A stretch of 64,000 bases of DNA, from NCBI GenBank assembly GCA_023426245.1, contig JAFABB010000040.1:296709-360708 (forward strand), written 5' to 3'. Below the pieces are notes generated by a model. The model saw only the letters and a list, made by a program, of their open reading frames with translations, did no database searches and had not been told where the DNA came from. Each line of letters opens with the position of its first letter. Within the stretch, counting starts at the first letter, position 1. Position numbers and translations under genes: made by a program. Below, piece by piece: positions 25,124 to 34,148 of this stretch. This DNA is from Bacillota bacterium (GTDB taxonomy: Bacteria > Bacillota > UBA4882 > UBA8346).

Positions 25124-25504
25124 CTACCTTCCTTCGGCGAAATGTTCCTGGGCCTGACGGATCATATTCATAATGTGCTCATCGTCCAGGGAATAGTAAA
25201 CCATTTTTCCTTCCCGGACGTATTTTACAAGCCGCAGGGCTTTTAAAAGCCGCAGATGATGGGAAACCGCCGGAAGAGTCATTTCTAAAATCACGGCAAT
25301 ATCACAAACGCAAAGCTTCTGATGGGCTAAAAGATATAAAATTTTGGTGCGGGTCTCATCGCCGAGTACTTTGAAAATTTCCGATAACCCGGCCACTTCC
25401 AGGGCTTTTTCCCGTAAGCCCTCAATATTGTGGTCTGATGGGCAAAAACTGTCACACATATCCGGATTGTTAGAGTGGGAATGGATTTTGGTTTCTTTTT
25501 CCAT
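25124..25504 (-). CDS. ArsR/SmtB-family metal sensor, CadC-like
   Basis: A 126-residue repressor. The winged helix spans about 35-115 with KLCVCDIAVILEMTLPAVSHHL; the two Cys of LCVCD and the N-terminal MCDSFC are at the positions that bind Cd, Pb or Zn in CadC. ATG 25504 is preceded by GGAGG. It is probably co-transcribed with the ATPase gene and bound at the palindrome upstream, leaving DNA when metal binds. Confidence 0.92.
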   Translation of the reverse strand: MEKETKIHSHSNNPDMCDSFCPSDHNIEGLREKALEVAGLSEIFKVLGDETRTKILYLLAHQKLCVCDIAVILEMTLPAVSHHLRLLKALRLVKYVREGKMVYYSLDDEHIMNMIRQAQEHFAEGR

Positions 25505-25525
25505 GATTTGCCTCCAGAAAAAACG

Positions 25526-25545
25526 ATTAAGCAATTACTTAATTG
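25526..25545 (-). promoter_or_regulatory. Candidate operator of the CadC-like regulator
   Basis: ATTAAG-N6-CTTAAT (25526-25543) overlaps CAATTA-N2-TAATTG (25532-25545), an interleaved AT-rich palindrome of the ArsR/SmtB type, 22 bp upstream of the regulator start. Confidence 0.6.
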
Positions 25546-25766
25546 TTATTATAAAAAAATTCCCCGCTTTTGTCAATTGTAAATAATATTTTCCTCTGCG
25601 GTTCACACTACCTTTACCATGATTCCGGCAAATAATTTTCAGAACCTCATCCATTAAGAACTTGCCGGATTTCGTAGAGAACCGATCCGGACATTTTTCT
25701 GAATCATCGCAGAAAATTGTCATGGACTTGCCGGATCGAGGTTTAATGAAAGCGCAGGGGGATAGC

Positions 25767-26084
25767 ATGAGAATTAGGAAAGTCAGTTATACGTTATGGA
25801 TGATGATTGCCGGGATAGCGCTCCTGATTTTCTTGGGAATCCGTTACATGGCCCCTTTGATTTTTAAAACGCCCGAGCCGAAAGTAAGCCCCCAGCCGGT
25901 CCGGTACAGCTATTACGTAATAGTGGATCAGGATACCGGAAAAACGATAGCCTATATTTCCTCGGCCCCGGTTACCAAAGGGGATGAATACATCACGGGA
26001 GACAACCAACGCTATATCGTCACAAGGCTTCATGGCAATAAAGCCTATGCAAAGCTGGCAGGAAACACCAAGCAAACAAAATGA
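25767..26084 (+). CDS. Small membrane-anchored protein of unknown function
   Basis: A 105-residue protein with one membrane segment (about 10-33) and an extracytoplasmic domain of about 65 residues, including YYVIVDQDTGKTIAYIS and DEYITGDNQRYIVTRLHG. This short beta-rich domain occurs in many Bacillota single-pass proteins, but I cannot assign it a function. GGGGG lies before ATG 25767. It diverges from the CadC-like gene. Just upstream, ACTTGCCGGAT occurs twice (around 25660 and 25727). Confidence 0.65.
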   Translation: MRIRKVSYTLWMMIAGIALLIFLGIRYMAPLIFKTPEPKVSPQPVRYSYYVIVDQDTGKTIAYISSAPVTKGDEYITGDNQRYIVTRLHGNKAYAKLAGNTKQTK

Positions 26085-26216
26085 ATGGAAATTTTTTAAG
26101 GATGAAGGAAACGGGAAAGAAGTTCGCTATTTTCTGAAATGACGAGAACTTTTGTCGAAACAAGCTGGGGCTTTAAAAACTCTGTTGATTTGCGCGATCT
26201 GGGATTGGATAGACTA

Positions 26217-26310
26217 TCGGCACACTTTTTTACAATACCGTGATCAAATGATGGTAAGTAAGAAGCATCCATTGAACCTGCCGGAGTTGGCACCTGGGAG
26301 GTTTTTTTAT
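26217..26310 (+). repeat. CCGTGAT..AAATGAT plus hairpin repeat, copy 2
   Basis: TCGGCACACTTTTTT, then ACCGTGATCAAATGATGGTA, then after about 20 bp CCTGCCGGAGTTGGCACC with GGGAGG and seven T. It shares the upstream part with copy 3 (33956) and the hairpin sequence CCTGCCGGAGTTGG with copy 1 (9743). The gap 26085-26473 contains only this and the next element. Confidence 0.6.
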
Positions 26311-26317
26311 AAACGCT

Positions 26318-26435
26318 GCGGTGTTGCATGAATTAAATAATAGAGAGATATACAATATATGCCCTTTTTGGATAGGGAATGTTGCAATCGATATCGTATA
26401 TCTCCTTCATTTCAAAACATTTTGCAATAGCCCCG
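26318..26435. repeat. MITE-like inverted-repeat element, copy 3
   Basis: Ends are GCGGTGTTGC and GCAATAGCCCCG; inner arms GAGATATACAATAT and ATATCGTATATCTC match in 13 of 14 positions. Its end AAAACATTTTGCAATAGCCCC resembles the end of the element at 20084. It is the most diverged of the four. Confidence 0.5.
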
Positions 26436-26473
26436 TAAGGAGGGGGCCTACCGGCATAGCCCTTTGATATCTT

Positions 26474-27220
26474 TTATAAGTAATGAATCCGGTCTTTATA
26501 GCTTTCAAAAATTTGGCGGTTGGCCTCATCCCCGCCATCCACATTGGCGCTGTGAAAAACCGGCGGCGTTATTCCTTTATCGACCAACCGAGCCACAGTT
26601 TCTACCACGATGGAATTGACAATCAGTGCTCCAACAGTCGTAGAGGTGGGGGCGATTTTTTGGTCCACCCCTTGGATTGAAATCGCCGAATCCTCAAAAT
26701 CGCCGCAATTATCGATCACCAGGTCAGCTACTTGATAAAGATTTTTCCCGCCGGAATGTCTGGAAGCCACTTGTTTTGAATAAGTCAGATTGGTCAAGGC
26801 AATAACATAGAGGCCCAGTTTTTTACCTTCTAGTGCCGCATCGATGCTTGCCGGATTTCTTCCCGATACGGAATGGATTAGGAGTACGTCGCCGGCTTTC
26901 ACCGGGCTATTCCGGATAATTTCCGTTCCGAAGCCCTCCAACCTTTCCATACGGGAAGTTAGCGTAACCGGACGGGTATTGAGCATCATTGTTGAATTGA
27001 ATATCGGATTGATTAAGGCTAGACCACCCGTGCGGTAGAATAATTCTTCGACTAAGATTCCTGCGTGCGAACATCCAAAGGCAAAAATAGTATTTCCGGC
27101 GGCAATCGCATCGGCCATCTTACCCGCGGCAGCTTGGATATTGGCTGACTGCTGGTCGATAACCTTGGCGATGATGTCCTGGACATGTTGAATGTAGACC
27201 TTATAGGATCCCTTATTCAT
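26474..27220 (-). CDS. SIS-domain protein (UPF0309-like phosphosugar isomerase)
   Basis: A 248-residue cytoplasmic protein with a single sugar-isomerase (SIS) domain: FAFGCSHAGILVEELFYRTGG, then LIHSVSGRNPASIDAAL (the phosphate-binding SxSGRN loop), SRHSGGKNL and the family end SANVDGGDEANR. Members act on or sense sugar phosphates, often amino sugars. Its ATG follows the EIIC stop directly (TAAATG), so it is the last gene of the PTS operon and should process the phosphorylated sugar. Confidence 0.9.
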   Translation of the reverse strand: MNKGSYKVYIQHVQDIIAKVIDQQSANIQAAAGKMADAIAAGNTIFAFGCSHAGILVEELFYRTGGLALINPIFNSTMMLNTRPVTLTSRMERLEGFGTEIIRNSPVKAGDVLLIHSVSGRNPASIDAALEGKKLGLYVIALTNLTYSKQVASRHSGGKNLYQVADLVIDNCGDFEDSAISIQGVDQKIAPTSTTVGALIVNSIVVETVARLVDKGITPPVFHSANVDGGDEANRQIFESYKDRIHYL

Positions 27221-28504
27221 TTAAGCTCCCATCCCAAAGAGTTTCGCTACGAACCCGACAATAATCGACCATAATGAGAAATCATTACCGCCGAAAATAA
27301 CAATGAAGTCGGAAACGGTATGCTTGAGAAATGGGATGGAAAGGCCGACCAAAAAGATCATCAAGATTCCCGCCACGCCTGAGCCAATCACTGCTCCTCG
27401 AAGGCCACCGGTGCCATTGCCGATAACTGCAGCGGTACCGATCTCAAAGAAGCAGGTTATCGTTAAGGGTAGCACTGCATAAGCAAAGACGCCGAATTTG
27501 GCGCAAATAACGATCGTGATGATGGAAGTAATCATGGAAACGATGAATCCGATTAAAACCGCATTCGGGGCATAGGGAAAAATAATGGGGCAATCTAATG
27601 CCGGGATGGCATCAGGGATTAACTTATCCGAAATTCCTTTAAATGCCGGAATGATTTCAGCAAGCATCATGCGCACACCCGTTAATAATATCGTTAAACC
27701 GGCGCCGAATAAAACGCCTTCCAGGAGTGAATAGACTACCAAATTTTTGTCGGTGTTATAAATGGCGGCCGCTTTTCCGCCCAGCATAAGTCCGACAACG
27801 AGGTAAACCAGAAAAACCACCAAGGAGGACATAATGGTAATCTCGCGCATGAAGTCCAATGATTTTGGGACATTGAGGTCTTCAGTGGATTTTGATTGAT
27901 TACCCAAATATTTACCGAGGACTCCCGAAACCAATGATAAACCGACGGTGGGATGACCCAAAGTGAAGCTGTCGTCACCGGTTACCGCTTTTACAAAAGG
28001 TCTGATGAGCGCGGGCACAAACGTGATATAAACTGCCAATAAAAGCGTGCTCATCAGCATTAAAGCGCCACCTTTTAAACCGGCTTCCACACTAAGAGCG
28101 ACAAAGATGAAGGAAAACCAGAAAAGATGATGTCCGGTCAAAAAGATATTTTTAATTCGGGTAAATTTGGCAATGAAAATGTTAATCAGAAAAGCCAGCA
28201 ACATCGCGATGCCGATTTGGGAGCCGAACTGTGCAATAAACTTATCGGTGCCCAAAGGGTTCAAGGGAGCGGCTGAATTCATCTTAAAAAGACTGGTAAA
28301 GGCATTCCCTAACGGCACCATTGAATTACACAAAATACTCGTGCCTTGGGTAAGAATAATTACACCGATAATGGTTTTAAATGTGCCTTTGATAATATCG
28401 GATAAGGATTTCCTTTGCAATAACAACCCGGCCATGGCGATAATACCTAAAAACAAGGATGCTTCCCGGAAAATCTGGTTGATTAAAAAATTTAAAATAG
28501 CCAT
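27221..28504 (-). CDS. PTS EIIC, ascorbate (SgaT/UlaA) family
   Basis: A 427-residue membrane permease with about 10-11 helices. It has the UlaA-family features LLQRKSLSDIIKGTFKTIIG near the start, the LGHPTVGLSL segment and ALDCPIIFPYAPNAVLIGF in the second half. It moves its sugar or polyol inward while the EIIB phosphorylates it. ATG 28504 has AGGAGG eight bases upstream. A 200-bp gap separates it from EIIB; I see no gene in that gap. Substrate need not be ascorbate, since none of the ascorbate catabolic genes (UlaD-F, G) are here. Confidence 0.92.
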   Translation of the reverse strand: MAILNFLINQIFREASLFLGIIAMAGLLLQRKSLSDIIKGTFKTIIGVIILTQGTSILCNSMVPLGNAFTSLFKMNSAAPLNPLGTDKFIAQFGSQIGIAMLLAFLINIFIAKFTRIKNIFLTGHHLFWFSFIFVALSVEAGLKGGALMLMSTLLLAVYITFVPALIRPFVKAVTGDDSFTLGHPTVGLSLVSGVLGKYLGNQSKSTEDLNVPKSLDFMREITIMSSLVVFLVYLVVGLMLGGKAAAIYNTDKNLVVYSLLEGVLFGAGLTILLTGVRMMLAEIIPAFKGISDKLIPDAIPALDCPIIFPYAPNAVLIGFIVSMITSIITIVICAKFGVFAYAVLPLTITCFFEIGTAAVIGNGTGGLRGAVIGSGVAGILMIFLVGLSIPFLKHTVSDFIVIFGGNDFSLWSIIVGFVAKLFGMGA

Positions 28505-28704
28505 CAATTATGCCTCCTTTAATATTCACTACCCGGGGGATGGTTAAACCTTGATCCGGCAGGTTCGTAATGGATAGGATCTGAATGTTACTTGCCGGAT
28601 TCATTTTAAAAACGAGCATCCGTTGGAAAGCAGCATAACGCAGTAGATTTAGTAAGTTGAACAAACTTTCGTAAACTTGGGAAAACCGGAAATCATGGTG
28701 GGGC

Positions 28705-29001
28705 TTATTGGTTGCGGCATAGCTGTTCCAAGATAGCCAAGCCTTTTTCTTCAATCTCCTTTCTATTGATGAAATTGACAATCGTTACCACCGGGACCTT
28801 TACTTTGGAACGAATGCTGGTCTCCAATTCTTTGGATGTGAAAATCAGATCGCATGGGGTAGACGTAGCGGTCCCTACGTCAGCTGTGACCACCTCCGCA
28901 TCGAAGCCGTGTTGTTTCAAAACTTCATCGATTTTCATTTTGAGGATCATCGATGAACCGACTCCGAATCCACAGACTGTCAAAATTTTAATTCGAGCCA
29001 T
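28705..29001 (-). CDS. PTS EIIB, lactose/ascorbate-type
   Basis: A 98-residue soluble EIIB of the UlaB/GatB fold. The phosphorylated residue is Cys10 in VCGFGVGSS. It takes phosphate from the EIIA encoded one base upstream and passes it to the substrate in the EIIC. Confidence 0.92.
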   Translation of the reverse strand: MARIKILTVCGFGVGSSMILKMKIDEVLKQHGFDAEVVTADVGTATSTPCDLIFTSKELETSIRSKVKVPVVTIVNFINRKEIEEKGLAILEQLCRNQ

Positions 29002-29002
29002 T

Positions 29003-29458
29003 TTAAACCCCCTCCGCTATGGATGTTTGGTTAATCAGTTGAAACACTTCTTGGATATCCCGTGAGTTGCGAATATCGATGAGATGCTGTTCATTTTCTA
29101 AAAAACTTGAAAGATGAGCGATGGTTGTTAAGTGACCATGATTGGATTTTGCGGCAAGGGCGAAAACAATATCCACCGGGTCATTGGCCTCATTTCCAAA
29201 GCGGACCGGCTTTTCCAGAGTAATGAGACTCATCCCCTCTTCCAGTACATTTTCGTCGGGTCTGGCATGAGCAATTGCCACATGGGGAATGATAACGATA
29301 TAAGGTCCATAGGTCGTAACACCTTCAATCATGCGCTGAATATAAGTCTTTTTAATCTTGCCGGACTTTAGCAATAAAGCGCCTGCTTCATAAATCGCTT
29401 GATCCCAACTGTCGGCGCGGACTTTCAGGCGAATATTTTCCTTCTCAACAATGTTCAT
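29003..29458 (-). CDS. PTS EIIA, fructose/mannitol/ascorbate-type
   Basis: A 151-residue EIIA-2 domain protein. The phospho-acceptor is His64 in AIAHARP, with the conserved HLTTIAHLSSFL later. It lies between the regulator and EIIB genes and is probably phosphorylated by the HPr of this cluster. It is similar in sequence to the C-terminal domain of the neighbouring regulator, so the two domains likely arose by duplication. Confidence 0.93.
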   Translation of the reverse strand: MNIVEKENIRLKVRADSWDQAIYEAGALLLKSGKIKKTYIQRMIEGVTTYGPYIVIIPHVAIAHARPDENVLEEGMSLITLEKPVRFGNEANDPVDIVFALAAKSNHGHLTTIAHLSSFLENEQHLIDIRNSRDIQEVFQLINQTSIAEGV

Positions 29459-29470
29459 CGTGAATCTCCT

Positions 29471-31447
29471 TTACCTGTCGGACAAGTTCATGATCTGTTC
29501 GTAAGATAGGGCATTTTTAATCCTCTCAATATTGGATTCGTTTTCAAAGATTTTGATCATTCGGTGCAGGGATATCAATTGGTGATCCATGGCGCCGAAG
29601 ACAACGATGATTTTTACGAGTTCCTGGTTTTTATCCCCAAAATAAAGAGGTTTTTTCAAGGTTGCCAGACTGAGGCATTCTTGATTGACGCCCATTTCCG
29701 GTGCGGCATGAGCCAAGGCAATCTCCGGAATAAAGACGATATACGGGCCATAATTAAGGACCGCCTTGATCATGGCATTGACATATTTTTCGGTAATAGC
29801 CCCCTTTTCCAATAAAGATTGGCTGCATATCCGGATGGATTGCTGCCAGTCTTTGCACTCGATGTTCAGTTTGATTGCTTCGGGCGGCACGAGATCTTTA
29901 AGCGTGAACCGGCTTTGGTTTTCTAAAATGCAACATTTGGAGATATGTTGGAGTTGCTTCTTGGAAGTATGTCTGAAGATCAGCGTCCGGATCTTGTTTA
30001 AATCATCATTATCCAACAAAGGATTTACCAGTATGACTTCTTTGCCGGATACTTTCAGCGGAGCAGTGGTGATAATAAAATCAACCGGATGGTCAAGAAG
30101 GATTTCCGGAATTTTATCCGCCGGAACCGGGCCAATCAATCTGAGCTCCGAAAGCATAATCTTCAAGCGGGTAATAAGCAACCCCGAAGTAGCCGTACCG
30201 CTGCCGCAAACTACCATTGCCGTCGGCATGAAGCCGCCGGAAAGGCTGCGTTCGAATGCGGCGCCTAAATACATCGCGATATAAGCGATTTCATCATCCG
30301 ACATGACCGCCCCGATTTGCGATTCATATTTTCTGGCGATTTTTTTGGACATTTCATAAATAAACGGCATTTGAAACTTAATTTGTTGCGTAAGGGGGTT
30401 GAGGACGGCGGAAAGATTATTTCGTAAACGGTAGATGGCAGTGGTGAGGTGGATGGTTAATCCGTTAACCAATTCCAAGTCGTTATCAAGATCAACGCCG
30501 AGATAAATCCGGGCATCCTGGATCATATCCTTGCAAATATTAAAAACTTCAGAATCGGTTTTGCGAAATTGCGGGGAAACCTCGATGAGGTTGTTGGCAT
30601 ACTGGGCCCCCATGAAAATTTGTCGGATATAATCAATTTCATCAGGGGGAATGGTGATTTCTTTGGAGGAGGCGAAATTTTGATAGAGGGTGTTGATGGT
30701 AAAATCGATAGGGGTGTCACCGTGGTTAGTAGGGTCCGTTTCAATGAATTTACCGCAATCCATACGATAAATGGCTATTAAAAGAGCAATATAGAGCTCT
30801 TTTTTGGATAAATCGGAGAACTCCGCCTTTAAGCCGGCTTCAACTTCACCGATGGCTGAAATGATTGGGGCGGATGATATTCCATCCAATAGCAAAGCTA
30901 AGTTATCTTCCGTAATGTATTCTTTTTCTAAACCATTGAGCAGGGTTTTAATGTAAAAGTTGCGCAGTTTTTTTTCAGGCCCGGCAAGCAGGATCCCGTG
31001 ATGGGCCTTTCTGGCGATCTTGAGGCCTGCTGTTTCAAGGAGAACGTCTATGGCTTCGATATCCGATACAATGGTATTTTTGCTGACATTCAGATAATCG
31101 GCAACTTCTTGCATGGCCACTTCTTTGGGCTTCATCAATAAATGGAGCAAAATGAAGAATTGCCGTTCCGCTGTTGATAATACCTTATGACAAAAATCGT
31201 TAAGTTCTTTTAAAATAGCTTCATGGGTTTCTCCCGTCATGGAGCAGTCGAGCTTAATGCCGAACCGGGGTACTTTTACCAGTTCAATATTTTTTTCTTT
31301 TAGACCGTATTGGATCCATTTTAGGTCATAACGAATGGTACGCTCGGCTACACCGAAAATGGCGGCGATCTTTTTCACTTTGACCGGTTCCTGTTCTTTG
31401 ACAAGAAGGGCAAGAATATCTCTTTGACGTTTCGTAAAAAGATTCAT
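29471..31447 (-). CDS. BglG/MtlR-type PTS-controlled transcriptional regulator
   Basis: A 658-residue multidomain activator. Order: DeoR-like helix-turn-helix (about 1-60, KRQRDILALLVKEQEPVKVK), a second Mga-like helix-turn-helix (about 85-170, DYLNVSKNTIVSDIEAI), two PRD domains (about 190-300 and 300-405), a GatB-like EIIB domain (about 410-500, VVCGSGTATSG) and an EIIA-2 domain (about 510-655, EIALAHAAP). Phosphorylation of PRD, EIIB and EIIA histidines or cysteine sets its activity by sugar supply. ATG 31447 has AGGA upstream. It is encoded inside the operon it should control. Confidence 0.92.
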   Translation of the reverse strand: MNLFTKRQRDILALLVKEQEPVKVKKIAAIFGVAERTIRYDLKWIQYGLKEKNIELVKVPRFGIKLDCSMTGETHEAILKELNDFCHKVLSTAERQFFILLHLLMKPKEVAMQEVADYLNVSKNTIVSDIEAIDVLLETAGLKIARKAHHGILLAGPEKKLRNFYIKTLLNGLEKEYITEDNLALLLDGISSAPIISAIGEVEAGLKAEFSDLSKKELYIALLIAIYRMDCGKFIETDPTNHGDTPIDFTINTLYQNFASSKEITIPPDEIDYIRQIFMGAQYANNLIEVSPQFRKTDSEVFNICKDMIQDARIYLGVDLDNDLELVNGLTIHLTTAIYRLRNNLSAVLNPLTQQIKFQMPFIYEMSKKIARKYESQIGAVMSDDEIAYIAMYLGAAFERSLSGGFMPTAMVVCGSGTATSGLLITRLKIMLSELRLIGPVPADKIPEILLDHPVDFIITTAPLKVSGKEVILVNPLLDNDDLNKIRTLIFRHTSKKQLQHISKCCILENQSRFTLKDLVPPEAIKLNIECKDWQQSIRICSQSLLEKGAITEKYVNAMIKAVLNYGPYIVFIPEIALAHAAPEMGVNQECLSLATLKKPLYFGDKNQELVKIIVVFGAMDHQLISLHRMIKIFENESNIERIKNALSYEQIMNLSDR

Positions 31448-31588
31448 GGCGCACATCCTAAAATGATCTTTCTAAAATTCATTATAAAATAGCAGATAAA
31501 TAATATAAAATCCGATAGCTTTCCAAAAGGTGCGGCAAAATTTTGGTGCAATATGGACCGCTATCATCATCATCGTCAGCGTCAACCA

Positions 31589-31852
31589 TTACCAAAGTTC
31601 CGACTTTTTGCCCGAGTTTTCGATAGCGGCCAAAGCCTGGATTTCATCATCCCCCTCGATTTGGATGAGGACTTCATCGTTTTTAGCGATTCCGAGGCTC
31701 AATAAACCGAGAATACTTTTTAGATTCGCTTTTTTCCCCTCTTTACAGATTGTAACGGCGCTATGATATTTGGAGACGATTCCGACTAATTCCGCTGCCG
31801 GACGGGCATGAAAACCGTTTTCATTGAGAACCTTAAATTTGAGTTCTTGCAT
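31589..31852 (-). CDS. ptsH: HPr family phosphocarrier protein
   Basis: An 87-residue HPr with His15 in NGFHARPA, phosphorylated by EI, and Ser46 in KSILGLLSLG, the HPr-kinase site used in carbon catabolite repression of Bacillota. AAGGAG precedes the ATG. It sits in a sugar-specific operon, so it may be a dedicated copy; whether the genome has another HPr cannot be seen. Confidence 0.92.
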   Translation of the reverse strand: MQELKFKVLNENGFHARPAAELVGIVSKYHSAVTICKEGKKANLKSILGLLSLGIAKNDEVLIQIEGDDEIQALAAIENSGKKSELW

Positions 31853-31901
31853 TTTTATAAAAGCTCCTTTGAAGAGATATTTTCGAGATAGTCATCCACC
31901 C

Positions 31902-31916
31902 CAGCTTTGCTGGGAC
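31902..31916. other. Hairpin between ptsI and ptsH
   Basis: CCCAGC-TTT-GCTGGG lies in the 98-bp gap between the two genes, with no T run after it. It may be a transcript processing or stability structure. Confidence 0.4.
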
Positions 31917-31950
31917 AAGGATGTGATGAAAATTCCGCCGGGATGGCTGT

Positions 31951-33696
31951 TCAACGGCGGCTCGCAAAACGAGCCGAAGAATCTGGGTTAAAAGTATTTT
32001 CTAAGTAGTTCCGCACTTCTACGGCGGTCTGAAATTGCAAGGCCCTCTCGGCAATGGCTTTGCAATTTTGAAAATCAAGGGACCGGAAAGCTTTTTTAAT
32101 TTTTAAAACCGAGGATGGAGCAACGCTTAATTCATCCAGGCCCAGTCCGGTTAATACCGGAAGTAAGCGGATGTCCGAAGCCATTTCACCGCACATACCC
32201 ACCCATTTACCGACGTCATGGGCATTGTCGGCTACTATTTTTATTAAGCGCAGAATAGCGGGATGAAATGGTTCATACAAGGAGGCTACTTTCTCATTGG
32301 TGCGATCGACAGCCAAGGTATATTGAATCAAATCGTTGGTCCCCAGACTGAAGAAATCGGCCTCTCTGGCCAGAATATCGGAAATCATGGCCGCCGAGGG
32401 AATTTCAATCATAATCCCCCATTGGATAGATGGATGGACCGGTTTTCCTTCCAACGTCAACTCTTTTTGAACTTCATTAGCGATTTGCCTGGCTTTTCGT
32501 AGTTCTTCCAATCCTGAAACCATGGGAAACATTACTTTAAGATTTCCGGCTGTCGATGCCCGCAAGATCGCCCGTAGCTGGGTCTTAAATATGTCCGGCC
32601 GGTCGAGGCAAAGCCGTAATGCCCGGTAGCCCAGGAAGGGGTTTAATTCCTCAGAAAACGGCAGGTAATCAAGTTTTTTATCTCCACCGATATCAAGGGT
32701 CCTGATGATGACCGGTTTACCGTTCAGGTCCTGTAGAACCTTTTGGTAGGCTAGATATTGTTCCTCCTCGGTGGGAAGGGAGTTTTTGTCCATAAATAAA
32801 AACTCGGTGCGGAATAATCCCACTCCGTCAGCGCCGTTTTCCAGAGCCAGCGGAATGTCTTTGGCCTGGCCGATATTGGCCGCCAGTTGAATTTGCCGGC
32901 CATCCGTGCTTACCGGCGGGAGATTTTTCAGTTGGAGTAAATCTTGTTTTTGGCTTTTCCATACGGATTCTTTGTTTTGATATTCGTTGCTTATGGAAGG
33001 TTCCGGGTTGATCCACACTTCCCCGGTTTGGCCGTCGATGATGACTCGATCGCCGGTATGGATTTTGGAAGTTGCATTTTGACACCCGACAACGGCCGGG
33101 ATATCCAGGGCCCTTGCCATAATGGCCGTATGGGAAGTCGGGCCGCCGAGTTCAGTTACAAAACCCATAATATATTTCGGATCCATCTGGGCTGTTTCCG
33201 ATGGGGTGAGCTCACCGGTGACAACAACGCACTTTTCCCGGATGTCAAAAACCGGGAACGGTTTTTCACGGAGCATAATCCGTAGTAAACGGGTGCCGAC
33301 ATCTTTTAAATCAACGCTCCGTTCCCGAAGATAGGGATCTTCCACCATTTGCAGGGCGGTAATATAAAAGTCTAACGCAGTTTCCAGGGCATATTCGGCA
33401 TTGAGCTTTTCCCGGCGAATGGTCGATTCCACCAGGTCCAGAAATTCGGGGTCTTCCAACATCAATAAATGGGCGTTAAAAATCCCGGCCTTATCGCGAT
33501 CCAGTTTATCGAGGGTTACTTTTTGTATTTCGGCGATCTGCCTCTTAGCCTGTACGATCCCCCCGGTAAAACGCTGTATTTCTTCTTCAATATCGGCATC
33601 AGCGATATTGCGATGGGGAATTTGCATGCTATTTTGATGAATGACGATGGCCTTGCCGGTTGCGATTCCGGTGGAAACGGGAATTCCTTTCATCAT
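31951..33696 (-). CDS. ptsI: PTS enzyme I, phosphoenolpyruvate-protein phosphotransferase
   Basis: EI takes phosphate from PEP and gives it to HPr. The 581-residue product has the active His189 in GGPTSHTAIMAR, the PEP-binding LDIGGDKKLDYLP and NPFLGYRALR, and the C-terminal SLGTNDL and GMCGEMASD motif with the catalytic Cys. ATG 33696 has AGGAGG nine bases upstream. It is the first gene of the operon; gene order EI, HPr, regulator, EIIA, EIIB, EIIC, SIS makes a complete PTS. Confidence 0.95.
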   Translation of the reverse strand: MMKGIPVSTGIATGKAIVIHQNSMQIPHRNIADADIEEEIQRFTGGIVQAKRQIAEIQKVTLDKLDRDKAGIFNAHLLMLEDPEFLDLVESTIRREKLNAEYALETALDFYITALQMVEDPYLRERSVDLKDVGTRLLRIMLREKPFPVFDIREKCVVVTGELTPSETAQMDPKYIMGFVTELGGPTSHTAIMARALDIPAVVGCQNATSKIHTGDRVIIDGQTGEVWINPEPSISNEYQNKESVWKSQKQDLLQLKNLPPVSTDGRQIQLAANIGQAKDIPLALENGADGVGLFRTEFLFMDKNSLPTEEEQYLAYQKVLQDLNGKPVIIRTLDIGGDKKLDYLPFSEELNPFLGYRALRLCLDRPDIFKTQLRAILRASTAGNLKVMFPMVSGLEELRKARQIANEVQKELTLEGKPVHPSIQWGIMIEIPSAAMISDILAREADFFSLGTNDLIQYTLAVDRTNEKVASLYEPFHPAILRLIKIVADNAHDVGKWVGMCGEMASDIRLLPVLTGLGLDELSVAPSSVLKIKKAFRSLDFQNCKAIAERALQFQTAVEVRNYLENTFNPDSSARFASRR

Positions 33697-33734
33697 GTCA
33701 ATACGCCTCCTTGGCAAAGGATCGATTTTTATTT

Positions 33735-33763
33735 ATTATAAGACGGGCGGTAAGGGATATAAA
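33735..33763 (-). promoter_or_regulatory. Candidate promoter of the PTS operon
   Basis: On the minus strand TTTATA (33758-33763) and TATAAT (33735-33740) are separated by 17 bp, 38 bp before the ptsI start. I found no cre box. Confidence 0.5.
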
Positions 33764-33955
33764 TCATCATTACTTGCCAAAGTGACGGAAAAGTTTTGGT
33801 ATAATCACGGGCATGGTCTCTATGGGTATTCTAACTCCCGGCTTTTAGCCGGTAGGGGTTGAGTTTCGGGCATTTCCATTTTAGTTTTCCGATCCAAGCT
33901 GGACCTATCAAAGTTTTTTGTTGGTTTCTAGGCATCTAGACTTACCGACACAAAA

Positions 33956-34050
33956 TCGGCACACTTTTTTCAAAATTCCGTGATAAAATGATAGTGGGTA
34001 AAGAATAGGAAAGCAAAGGCCGGGGTGGGCCCCCGGCTTTTCTATTTTCG
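33956..34050 (+). repeat. CCGTGAT..AAATGAT plus hairpin repeat, copy 3
   Basis: CGGCACACTTTTTT, TTCCGTGATAAAATGATAGT and, after 25 bp, GCCGGGGTGGGCCCCCGGC followed by TTTTCTATTTT. The hairpin is strong. A partial upstream piece recurs at 34458 (GACACAAAATCG and CTTTTTCAAA). The region 33764-34148 holds no gene. Confidence 0.6.
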
Positions 34051-34148
34051 CTCCTTTTACTTTTTCAGCGGGATAATCAACAGGCAAAGCGGGCTTTGCA
34101 GTTTTAAATCCGGAGCATCCGGAAACCCAATGTTTTGAAAATAATCGT

